From the NCBI GenBank assembly GCA_014155875.1, contig JACEFZ010004145.1, positions 76,001 to 140,000 of the forward strand: a stretch of DNA of 64,000 nt, written 5' to 3'. A program made the position numbers and the translations under genes. A model generated the notes under the pieces. That model did not search any database, had not been told where the DNA came from, and saw only the letters and a list, made by a program, of their open reading frames with translations. Below, piece by piece: positions 46,401 through 55,969 of the stretch; the stretch's first letter is position 1, and each line of letters starts with the position of its first letter. Source of the stretch: Cepaea nemoralis. Its lineage: Eukaryota; Mollusca; Gastropoda; Stylommatophora; Helicidae.

Positions 46401-47049
46401 TATCATTATCTCAAATAAATAGCTTAACCTTATCCAGGTATCACCTACGAGGCGAAACTCTAAAATCATACTTCATCAGACACAATAACAATGCCCCAAA
46501 ATCACAATAAAAAATGGGTACAATTCTCACCTCTCGTCTGAGCAATACAAACAGAAGCAGTTCACAATATAAAAGGAACGCATTATCCAATTGACAAAAC
46601 AAAATCTAATTTACAATAAGTCGCATCTTTGACATCAGTAGATAAAAAATTTGAACATCAAATCCTTTGATCCCTTCGGGGCAGATTCTCTTTGAACTCA
46701 TTACGCTCAGACATCCTGGCTCCAACAAGTGCCAGTCACTTCTTGGCGGTTTGTTTTGTGAGACTGGTTATCTTATTGCCACTACTGTCGCCTCTACAAC
46801 AGCATCTGTCTCACACTATTTTAATTCATGTTCTGCTGTCCCAATGGTAGATCCATTACATCCCACTCATCGTATAACATACGGGCCTCCTGTTGCTGCT
46901 GGAATCTGTACCACTATTTGTTTTTTTCTGCAGACCACTGGTCTTTAATCATGCTCCTCACCTACTGTCAGCAACTTGGAGGATGACGGCTTGTCATCAC
47001 TCCCTTTCCTTACAGCAGCTAACTCTCTTAACTGTTCGCCTGCTCTAAT

Positions 47050-47290
47050 ATGTGCGTTACACAGACGGGAAACATATCCAACCATTTAACCTTCGACATT
47101 CAAATTCCTCCTCCTCCTCCTTCTTCTCCTCCTCCTCCTCCTCCTCCTCCTCCTCCTCATCATCATCATCATCATCATCATCATCTTCATCATTGCTAGC
47201 ACCTGTCATAAAGACCACTGGCAGCTTGTGCTCCCTCCCGAACAATGCGTATCATGGGGAATACCCTTAGATGTGCGCAGTGAAGAGCTG
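47050..47290 (-). pseudogene. Ty3/gypsy-type integrase fragment (LFGREHKLP)
   Basis: Minus strand reads LRTSKGYSP, a stop, then YALFGREHKLPVVFMTG. The family motif is (Y/T)SP..LMFGRE.RLP, found at the end of the integrase catalytic core of Ty3/gypsy elements. It continues into acidic codons produced by (CTC)n and (ATC)n microsatellites (47107-47190). The LTR element at 47297 inserted immediately upstream of this fragment. Confidence 0.5.
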
Positions 47291-47682
47291 TGACACTGTC
47301 ACAGAAAAAACTGCAGTTTAATGATTCCTTGATAACTTACATATTAACATACAAGGAAGGAGAAGGGTTAACAATCGTGTACTTCATTCTGAGATGAGGA
47401 CGAATAAAAGAGCATTGACCGACACAGATATGAAAATAGGATACAGGTGTTCGTAAAGTTCATTGCTTGACGATCTGACGGACACGGAGAAACGGGACGA
47501 TCGGCCGACGGGAAAATGAACGGAGAATGCTTTGAAGTGCAAACGAGCGATGGACAGAGGACCAGCGCAACAGCGGAGAACGGAGCGCCAGGACGTATAC
47601 GTGATTTCACTGAACTTTTGATGTTACGGGTACGGCAAATTTGATTGTAGATCAAACAATCAACGGAGAATGGGACACGCAA

Positions 47683-47690
47683 TATAAAAA
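47683..47690 (+). promoter_or_regulatory. TATA box of 5' LTR
   Basis: TATAAAAA in 'cgcaatataaaaagctgaac', conserved at 53006-53013 in the other LTR. Confidence 0.6.
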
Positions 47691-47976
47691 GCTGAACATG
47701 GAGTTTCTGTTTAGTGTGATACCAAACTGGAGGGAAAGATAGATTATGTGTCCTGTAATGAATAGAAATATCCTCCCTTATAATGGGATAGAGTGCTTGG
47801 CTGCGGATAAATTTCGATTCGGGGACTTACATTAATTCTATAGAGGCATATATAAGGTAACACTAATATTAGAGTAATAGTAGCATAGGGATATAGGTGT
47901 TTGTTCTTAATGTGTGAAATTGCATTCGTTTATCTAGTCGTGTAAACTTTAGTGCACTCAGAAATCGTATGTCCGT

Positions 47977-48177
47977 ATGTTTTTCGGAGGCTTTTCAGTA
48001 TGGCTAGAAAAGGACTATCACATAAGAAAATTATATGAAGCAGACGCATATCACCAGATTACCTATCTTCTCCACAGGTTCAAATCTCCTATTGAAATCA
48101 TAGAAGAGATGAAGGTTACTACACTTGAGCAAATAAAGTACCTACTTAGAAACAACAAGAACATAGACATGTTTTAA
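47977..48177 (+). CDS. 66-aa sense frame within 5' LTR
   Basis: MFFGGFSVWLEKDYHIRKLY... ending NNKNIDMF. The translation is unchanged in the 3' LTR (53301-53501). It is rich in Lys, Glu and Ile with amphipathic helices and matches no family I recognise. It could be an accessory LTR-encoded peptide or chance. Because the LTRs are nearly identical overall, identity of the frame is weak evidence for selection. Confidence 0.3.
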   Translation: MFFGGFSVWLEKDYHIRKLYEADAYHQITYLLHRFKSPIEIIEEMKVTTLEQIKYLLRNNKNIDMF

Positions 48178-48457
48178 TATGAAGAAGTGATAACTTAACG
48201 TCAAATACAGAACACTGTATGCTCAAACAAATATACAACTAAAACCCTTAAAAGGAAAAGACGTTAACCTGTGGCAAGCAGGGATACTTAAAACTGCATG
48301 CAATTGCACTGTGCCGAAACATTAAACTTTGTTAACCATAGACATGGTGTAGAACAGTCATAGTAACTCTAGACAATGTTGGATAGTGGCGGTGTGTATT
48401 CAGAGGTGGATTATAATACCGTCCAAACCGGGAAATATATGAACTTCAGTGACTTAC

Positions 48458-48653
48458 CAAATCGGATTATTTTCTGGTGATAAGACATTGAACAGTTGTT
48501 TTCTTCAAGAATTGGATTAATTCCCGACTCAAGCAGGAGGAGATCATTCATGGTGAGATCACTCCATTTCTGTGTGTGCAGTCCTGTGTTTTGGCTGACA
48601 GAAAAGACGAGAAGAACTAATGCACATACGAGATCAACCGTCCTATCTTGCAT
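48458..48653 (-). CDS. Antisense signal-peptide-like exon in 5' LTR
   Basis: Minus-strand ATG frame of 65 codons plus 1 nt: MQDRTVDLVCALVLLVFSVS (hydrophobic core VCALVLLVFSV like a secretion signal), then a polar segment with an N-C-S glycosylation sequon, ending ...KIIRFG at a strong donor GTAAGTC (48457-48451). The frame and donor are preserved in the 3' LTR with one Val-to-Gly change in the hydrophobic core. It may be a captured host first exon or an LTR-derived one. The protein family is not recognised. Confidence 0.35.
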
Positions 48654-48719
48654 TCACACTAGCAGACAATACCAACTACATATACACAGTCCATACATAC
48701 ACCAGACATAGTTTTTCTT

Positions 48720-48725
48720 AATAAA
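48720..48725 (+). terminator. Polyadenylation signal of LTR
   Basis: AATAAA in 'ttcttaataaatctg', also at 54044-54049 in the 3' LTR, where it would act for the element's transcript. Confidence 0.5.
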
Positions 48726-48925
48726 TCTGTTATTTATTGTTGAAAGGAACTGTTGTCGGAGTATGTGTTGAGAGAATAACAGAGAGAGTGAAAGAAAGAG
48801 ATATATGGAAGGGAAGACAGAAGGGAGGGGTGTAGACAAAAGTCAGTCAATAATCCCAACAGATAATAAGTTTGAAGATGTGCTTGTTGATTCCACCTCT
48901 CTCCCGGGAAAACAAGCGACATAAT

Positions 48926-48943
48926 TGGTGGAGCGAGCGGGGT
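48926..48943 (+). other. Candidate primer-binding site
   Basis: TGGTGGAGCGAGCGGGG begins 4 nt after the 5' LTR and starts with TGG, the complement of the tRNA CCA end. The priming tRNA was not identified. Confidence 0.5.
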
Positions 48944-49435
48944 AGAAAATAATACCCATATGACCTGGAGGCATAACAGGACATATGCATAGAGGGGTAC
49001 CTGCATATTGGCACAGGCATAGCGGAGTACCTACATGTTGGGACATAATGATGGGAATAAAAATAAGTATACATTGATGACTTTTAATGGAAGGACGTCC
49101 ATTGGATATATGGTGCCATTACATTTATGGTAGAAACATTTCATTAACGCTGGTGACTTTACAGTGAGAAAGTTCCAGACAGAGTGAATGTGGATAGGTG
49201 GTAAGACACATTACATACCTAGTCACACGGTCACACGTCTACATAAGTCTTTATCCTATATCTCCTCTTGTGGATGAGAGAGTGGTTGTGATGTACTGTG
49301 TGGTGTTGTAGATTAATAATATTAGATAGGCATAGATAATGATATAGGTTCTAGGTAGATTATCTGTTTATAGGAAGGACTTCTTTATTGCTTTGAAGTG
49401 TCTGTACTCACCTTGCTGAACTACCTGCTTTAACT

Positions 49436-50737
49436 ATGGCCACTCCCAAAATAACTACCGCCGAACTGAGGGCAAACGGGGAGGAAATTGGTTTAGCTGG
49501 CTCGGAACTAACTGATTACATCCAGGAAAGAGAGCGAGAGATTCGTCAAGCGGAACGAGAAGATCGAAAGGCCGAGTTGGAAGTGAGAAGAATAGAGGTG
49601 GAGACCAAACGAATGGAAATGGAACAGGAGACCAAGCGACTGGAAATGGAACAAGAGGCCAAGAAAATGGACCAGGAGACCAAGAAACTGGAAATGGAAC
49701 AGACTGCCAGGAGACAAGAAATGGAACATGAATACCGCTTGAAAGAGTTAGAACTCAAGACACAAACTAAGGGTGAAATAGATGCAGCAGAAGGAAGTTC
49801 ATCTTCACCTGGGGCAACCCACATGAGTGGACAGGGTTACCATGCCATGAAGTTTCCCTTGGCGGTCTTTGATGAAAGTAAAGAGAAGATATACCAGTTT
49901 TTGGATCGGTTCGAGGCCATGGCAGTCGCTATGGGACTGGATAGAACCCGATGGGCTCTTAAATTATCCCAGGCTTTACGTGGTTCAGGGTACGAGGTCT
50001 ACACACGCCTACCACCAGGACATGAAAATCAGTACGAGGAATTGAAAGCCGCTTTGATGAAACATTATGAAGTCACAGCACAAACGTATAGGAAGAAGTT
50101 TAGATCGTCTAGACGAGAGCCGGGAGAACTATTCGCCGCCTACAGTCTGAGGCTGAAATCCTATCTCCAGAAATGGATGGACTTGGCAGAATTCAAGAGG
50201 GATTATGAGAGTCTCGAAGAGATGATGGTGGTCGACCAGATGCGAAAGCAAATGTCGAAACCTCTCAGAACCTTCTTGGGAGAACAAGGGGCGGAACGGA
50301 TTGATGTTGTGAATAAGCTGGCGGAACGATTCGTAGAGGTACATGGGGAGGCTGCGGAACTCAGTATTCAAACCAAAGGTCAGGAGAAACAAGAGAAAAA
50401 GAAACCTAAGAATTGGGAAGGAGAAAAAGTGGAACCTTATATAAAGCACACAGAGGAGAGTTCAGAGAAGGTGAAGGAAGGAAACCAGAACACCTCGAAT
50501 TCTCCAGCGAAACGACAGTGGTCTGAGAAGTGGTGTTCATTCTGCAAAGTGCCATCTCATAACACGAAGGACTGCAGATCGAAACCTAAAAGTTCTTACT
50601 TCGCAGCATGCAAAGTGATTCCTACGACGGTGATCACAGACAAGGCTGAGGTCGGCGAAGGAGCTAGGAACAAAAAGGACACACGGAAACCTAGGAAGGG
50701 AACATGGTGCACACACTGCCAGGTCGACAACACATAA
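49436..50737 (+). CDS. Gag polyprotein of LTR retrotransposon
   Basis: Structural protein that packages retrotransposon RNA. 433 codons. The N-terminal 40-110 is a long charged coiled coil with repeated KxxEMEQE-type heptads. A capsid-like Retrotrans_gag region follows (about 135-300, including FPLAVFDESKEKIYQFLDRF and a SCAN-like helical part). The basic C-terminus carries a CCHC zinc knuckle, CSFCKVPSHNTKDC. A second knuckle starts (WCTHCQVD) but the frame ends at TAA 50735-50737 in its middle. The missing H and C lie in the +1 frame, so a one-base indel or a +1 frameshift separates Gag from protease. Confidence 0.9.
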   Translation: MATPKITTAELRANGEEIGLAGSELTDYIQEREREIRQAEREDRKAELEVRRIEVETKRMEMEQETKRLEMEQEAKKMDQETKKLEMEQTARRQEMEHEYRLKELELKTQTKGEIDAAEGSSSSPGATHMSGQGYHAMKFPLAVFDESKEKIYQFLDRFEAMAVAMGLDRTRWALKLSQALRGSGYEVYTRLPPGHENQYEELKAALMKHYEVTAQTYRKKFRSSRREPGELFAAYSLRLKSYLQKWMDLAEFKRDYESLEEMMVVDQMRKQMSKPLRTFLGEQGAERIDVVNKLAERFVEVHGEAAELSIQTKGQEKQEKKKPKNWEGEKVEPYIKHTEESSEKVKEGNQNTSNSPAKRQWSEKWCSFCKVPSHNTKDCRSKPKSSYFAACKVIPTTVITDKAEVGEGARNKKDTRKPRKGTWCTHCQVDNT

Positions 50738-51173
50738 TACTGTGGACTGCAGATGCAAGGCAGAAGACGCCAATTGCATAACCAACCTCGAGGAATCAAA
50801 AGAGGAAGGCAAGGAAACGGTCAAGGAGATGAAAGACACTCAGGACCAAGAGAGACCACCTGTGGTCGAACTGATTGAAGTCAATGGCCAGCAGGTTGCT
50901 TGTCTCTACGATACAGGTTTGGATGGGGAAGCGGTGGTGGACGCCAGCTTGGTAAGCCCAGACCAACTTACAGGGGAGACCATAGAGATACAGCCGGCAA
51001 TGAGGAGTGCTGTTACCATGACGCTGCCAATCGCCAAGGTGGAGATTAAATCCAGGTACGTCACGGGCATTATTCCAGCTGCTGTATTATCTGACTCCCT
51101 TATTCCCATGATCATTGGCACGAAATATGTCTTTTTGGGATGCCCAAACAGCCAGCCCACAAGGGAACAGTAG
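50736..51173 (+). pseudogene. Retrotransposon aspartic protease segment
   Basis: The frame continues the broken zinc knuckle (VDCRCKAED), then an acidic linker and an aspartic-protease domain: PPVVELIEVNGQQVACLYDTG, where D-T-G is the catalytic triad motif. Ending pieces are ITGIIPAAV-like sequence and LIPMIIGTKYVFLG. It stops at TAG 51171-51173. In intact relatives RT and RNase H follow; here the next recognisable domain is integrase in another frame, so most of pol is missing. Confidence 0.75.
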
Positions 51174-51795
51174 TCAGTGGATCTCAAGGGAAGGAAAAAG
51201 AGGCAGAGACACTATGCGACAACTCAGGGATAGGAGAATTGCATACTGCCCAGAGGAAGGATACTACGTTGCGTCCTTGCTACAGGAAGCTGCAAAGAAG
51301 TGCTGAGCCACCAGAACGGGGACAGTACTTTCTGAAGAATCAACTACTCTATAGGAGAGCTGGGAGGGGAGACAACCTACACGAGCAGTGGGTGGTTCCA
51401 GAGACCCACCGTCCTCACATTCTTCAGAGTGGACACATCATAGGCGAGAATCGACATATGGGTGTCAGAGAGACCTTGCAGCAAATTTCCGGCCATTATT
51501 GCTGGCCAGGAATGACCGGAGATGTACGCCGGTGGTTGAAATCTTGTTCGGAGTGCCAGAACGCACCACCCAACAAGCGGACTAAGAGGAAAATAGCTCT
51601 TAAAGTGGAAGACAAAGTGGAAGTGTGGAGTCCAGCAGAGACCAATATACTCCAAGTAGGATGGAAAGGACCTTATCCTGTGGAAAAGGTGGTGTCCAAG
51701 AACATCTACAAAATACGGATCGGGGAAGAGCAGAAAAATCTCCCTAGACATCTCATTAGGAAATATGAGGAGAGATCCGGGAGCAAAGCTTCGCA
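51140..51795 (+). pseudogene. Integrase ends without catalytic core
   Basis: The N-terminal zinc-binding domain is present: HILQSGHIIGENRHMGVRET...GHYCWPGMTGDVRRWLKSC with CSECQ (HHCC motif). Then, without the roughly 150-residue DDE core, comes the C-terminal domain: KVEDKVEVWSP, LQVGWKGPYPVEKVVSKNIY and LPRHLIRKYEER (the GPY/F module). Loss of the D,D,E core makes it unable to catalyse integration. The open frame runs on to 52282 with basic sequence that I cannot assign. Confidence 0.82.
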
Positions 51796-52429
51796 CTTTA
51801 TGGTGATGGCAGCCATTGGGACAAAGGTTACCAGTCCAGACGAAGACCAGAGATCACCAGTACACCCTAGGAGGGCCTATGGGACAGTACGTGATAGGTC
51901 AGATTTACCCAACGACGGGAGGAGGGAAATCGCACGTCAGGGAAAGGACAAGAGGGAAACCTGCAATAGTAACCAAGTTCAAAAGGGGTGGGTACCGTCG
52001 GGAAAGACGCGGAATACCCAGGACTCCAACCGAAGATTGGCTGACCAGATACAATATCGCCCAAGATGGTCCTGGAAGCAAAAGTTCAGGAGATTTGGGA
52101 AAGACAACTCGGTCCAACGAGGACGAAGGGGAACATCCCCAGAGGCAAAGCCGGGGGAAACCAAGAGGACATGGAAGCAGTGTTACAATCAGGATGGGAC
52201 GATCCGTCTGTATTGTGAGCCATCGCTTACGCCAGTGGAAAGGAGGTCGACTGAACGTACAGGAGCGATGAGCCAACACTAGTTTCAGTCATGAGTAGTA
52301 TGGTAGGGTGCATATGAGGTCGCCTACTGGATGAGGTGTTGATCCATGTGAGGATCCAATCATATCATCAACACGTGATGTTCATAGCTACTTGGAGAGA
52401 AGCTCAACGCACGGTGGATGTGATGGTCG

Positions 52430-52534
52430 TTGTTGCTGCAACAGGACTTCACAGTGGAATACATTCCTGGTAAGGAGAATGTAGGAGCGGATTTCTTATC
52501 TAGACATCCAACTCCAGAGGAAGAGGAATAAGTT
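52430..52534 (+). pseudogene. RNase H C-terminal fragment, out of order
   Basis: Reads WSLLLQQDFTVEYIPGKENV and continues GADFLSRHPTPEEEE before TAA. QDF.VEYIPGKENVGADFLSR is the highly conserved end of the Ty3/gypsy RNase H region, which normally lies 5' of integrase. Here it is about 640 bp 3' of the integrase C-terminal domain, so the internal region is rearranged as well as deleted. Confidence 0.8.
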
Positions 52535-52591
52535 GGAGGATCATAGGAATCAAAACTACAGGGATGAAGAGTCGACGCGGTCAACTCTCTT

Positions 52592-52604
52592 AAGAGGGGG
52601 CCTA
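52592..52604 (+). other. Polypurine tract
   Basis: AAGAGGGGG followed by CCTA directly before the 3' LTR, in the expected position for plus-strand priming. Confidence 0.6.
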
Positions 52605-54245
52605 TGTCACAGAAAAAACTGCAGTTTAATGATTCCTTGATAACTTACATATTAAAATACAAGGAAGGAGAAGGGTTAACAATCGTGTACTTCATTCTGA
52701 GAGGAGGACGAATAAAAGAGCATTGACCGACACAGATATGAAAATAGGATACAGGTGTTCGTAAAGTTCATTGCTTGACGATCTGACGGACACGGAGAAA
52801 CGGGACGATCGGCCGACGGGAAAATGAACGGAGAATGCTTTGAAGTGCAAACGATCGATGGACAGAGGACGGACCAGCGCAACAGCGGAGAACGGAGCGC
52901 CAGGACGTATTCGTGATTTCACTGAACGTTTGATGTTACGGGTAACGGCAAATGCGACTGTTGATGTATGGATATCAAACAATCAACGGAGGATGGAACA
53001 CGCAATATAAAAAGCTGAACATGGAGTTTCTGTTTAGTGTGATACCAAACTGGAGGGAAAGATAGATTATGTGTCCTGTAATGAATAGAAATATCCTCCC
53101 TTATAATGGGATAGAGTGCTTGGCTGCGGATAAATTTCGATTCGGGGACTTACATTAATTCTATAGAGGCATATATAAGGTATAACTAATATTAGAGGTA
53201 ATAGTAGCATAGGGATATAGGTGTTTGTTCTTAATGTGTGAAATTGCATTCGTTTATCTAGTCGTGTAAACTTTAGTGCACTCAGAAATCGTATGTCCGT
53301 ATGTTTTTCGGAGGCTTTTCAGTATGGCTAGAAAAGGACTATCACATAAGAAAATTATATGAAGCAGACGCATATCACCAGATTACCTATCTTCTCCACA
53401 GGTTCAAATCTCCTATTGAAATCATAGAAGAGATGAAGGTTACTACACTTGAGCAAATAAAGTACCTACTTAGAAACAACAAGAACATAGACATGTTTTA
53501 ATATGAAGAAGTGATAACTTAACGTCAAATACAGAACACTGTATGCTCAAACAAATATACAACTAAAACCCTTAAAAGGAAAAGACGTTAACCTGTGGCA
53601 AGCAGGGATACTTAAAACTGCATGCAATTGCACTGTGCCGAAACATTAAACTTTGTTAACCATAGACATGGTGTAGAACAGTCATAGTAACTCTAGACAA
53701 TGTTGGATAGTGGCGGTGTGTATTCAGAGGTGGATTATAATACCGTCCAAACCGGGAAATATATGAACTTCAGTGACTTACCAAATCGGATTATTTTCTG
53801 GTGATAAGACATTGAACAGTTGTTTTCTTCAAGAATTGGATTAATTCCCGACTCAAGCAGGAGGAGATCATTCATGGTGAGATCACTCCATTTCTGTGTG
53901 TGCAGTCCTGTGTTTTGGCTGACAGAAAAGACGAGAAGAACTAATGCACATCCGAGATCAACCGTCCTATCTTGCATTCACACTAGCAGACAATACCAAC
54001 TACATATACACAGTCCATACATACACCAGACATAGTTTTTCTTAATAAATCTGTTATTTATTGTTGAAAGGAACTGTTGTCGGAGTATGTGTTGAGAGAA
54101 TAACAGAGAGAGTGAAAGAAAGAGATATATGGAAGGGAAGACAGAAGGGAGGGGTGTAGACAAAAGTCAGTCAATAATCCCAACAGATAATAAGTTTGAA
54201 GATGTGCTTGTTGATTCCACCTCTCTCCCGGGAAAACAAGCGACA
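52605..54245 (+). repeat. 3' LTR
   Basis: 1641 bp, nearly identical to 47297-48921, with TATAAAAA at 53006-53013 and AATAAA at 54044-54049. It carries the same sense (53301-53501) and antisense (53977-53782) frames. It is followed by the GACAC duplication. Confidence 0.93.
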
Positions 54246-54419
54246 GACACAACCGCCTCTATCAGATGTTCAGATCATCTCTTTTTCTGGCTTGCTTCTG
54301 TTAACCTCAAAGGTCATGCGGTGTCATGCCGAAGCTCTCGTCCGACCAACACCACCACCCCAAATGGAATTATTCTTATCGTACAGAAGGAACAGACCAC
54401 TCCACAACAACATTAATTA

Positions 54420-55560
54420 GCAAAACTACTTCTATTTACTTGGGTATAACACACAGGGACACCTGAGTTCAGGAATGCCACCCACCCCCCCCCCTCCCAA
54501 CACACACACACTTAACCCCAAACCTAGTAACCATGTAAACAAGTTCACAGCTATTCCTTCCATGGGCGAATTCTGGTAACCCACAATTTGGTCTAAACAT
54601 TTGCCAGTTTCATGGTATGACTCACTAAGCTTTCTGTTGTTACAGTGGTACCTGAATGACCTGGAGAAATAGCTTACAACCACGTATCACCATTCACATG
54701 TATATAAGGAAAGGACAAAGTAAAACATGATCCAATTAACAACTAACTACATTCATTCATCCACTGATAAGTGGAATCTTATAAAATATGTGTCCTTATC
54801 TTCAACAATGTTTATCTGGCCGTGCCTTCCTGGTGGTCCTCCACCAACGCCTTTGGTACAATGTTACAACCCAGAAATATCAACATGGGGACCCTCTTGG
54901 TCCACCTATAACATCACACTATAAATCTGTAACCCTATAACCGGCTGACAACATCGGTATGATGGACAACTTCATTGTCACCTCTTCCAGCAAAACAAAT
55001 TCCCCTGATAACCACAGATAATAATGCTGCCATCAGGGAATGGCACTGCATTCACATGGACAACTGGGGTTGACGCATTGTTCAGCACCGTTGTGGCCTA
55101 TGGCCTGATTCTGGTGGCTCACAAACTCAGCTATCCTCACACAATCAACTCTAAAGGGGTTCTGCAAATCACATCTGCCCTCGGACCACACCTCGAAACT
55201 GTCCCCCTGAATGGTCAAAAGCATCTTCTCGGGATCACCACAGACAGACCAAAGCTCCAGTTCCATTCATGGACTGGGATAATGCTTCCTCACATTACAT
55301 CGAATCGGTCTTCTGCTGATGCCCACCGAGCTTCCAGTCTTCACTCATCCACCTCACACAATCGTCCGCGATGGGTCCACCTATATGACAAAAACATGGT
55401 GCTTCTCTCGTTGTAGGTACCTTCGTGTACCTTACTTCACAGGTGGGCTTTGAAATGTCAGGATCGCCGACCGGGAGGGAAGCTCTGGTTCCCAACGTTG
55501 GTAATAAAGCCTTCACTGCTCTCGACGAATTGAGATAAAGGTATGCCCGGAGGTTATCAG
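54420..55560. other. No gene recognised
   Basis: Contains a C-rich run near 54485 and an AC repeat, but no domain-bearing frame. It may belong to the older sequence into which the LTR element inserted. A G-run of about 18 lies at 55580-55598. Confidence 0.35.
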
Positions 55561-55831
55561 AGTCAAGAACAGTACGTGTGGGGGGGGGGGGGGGGGGGAA
55601 GGTCCTCTATTGTGAAGCACTCCCCGGGGGGACACCAAACGCAACTCTGTACCCTGTTATTGTCACAACCCAAAGGCTTCCCATACAACAATGGACGCAC
55701 ACAGCACAACCACAGACCTATCACACAAAACAATAATTAAATACTGGAACAATTTATAACAGAACAATCTAAAGGCTGTCAATCGTCTTAGCAGGCTCGC
55801 CACATGAAGCAAAGAGTAGACAAACACAAGA

Positions 55832-55968
55832 AGCTAAAAACATTTAACTTTCGTAATGGATATCAGAGGTAAATAGAGCACAACACTGACTGCTCTTGGA
55901 CCACAGACGAAAAGGAATAAAGAGAAGGAAAACAAAACAGAACCGCACGTAGTCGCCAACCCCTATTA
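55832..55968. mobile_element. hAT-like terminal repeat, copy 2
   Basis: Homologous to 44978-45114, ending TCGCCAACCCCT (reverse complement AGGGGTTGGCGA, hAT-terminus-like). It abuts hAT transposase remnants. Confidence 0.5.
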
Positions 55969-55969
55969 T

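Larger units (their letters stand above)
47297..48921 (+). repeat. 5' LTR
   Basis: Includes a TATA box TATAAAAA (47683-47690) and an AATAAA (48720-48725), and thus plausible U3/R/U5 landmarks. Compared with the 3' LTR it lacks about 16 bp near 47640. At 1.6 kb it is long for Ty3/gypsy. It contains two short reading frames (47977-48177 sense and 48458-48653 antisense) listed separately. Confidence 0.93.
47297..54245 (+). mobile_element. Complete LTR retrotransposon, internally deleted Ty3/gypsy type
   Basis: LTRs of 1625 bp (47297-48921) and 1641 bp (52605-54245) start TGTCACAG and end AAGCGACA, so they have the canonical TG...CA ends. The 5-bp target duplication GACAC lies at 47292-47296 and 54246-54250. 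The internal region (3.7 kb) encodes Gag, a protease fragment and integrase ends, but has no RT polymerase domain. The LTRs differ by about a dozen visible changes, so the insertion is fairly recent. It must have been mobilised in trans by a relative. Confidence 0.93.

Noticed and set aside
54729..55416. Possible coding frames downstream of the LTR element
   Set aside because: No recognisable motif, no consistent codon pattern and no splice support; other strand frames are equally open.
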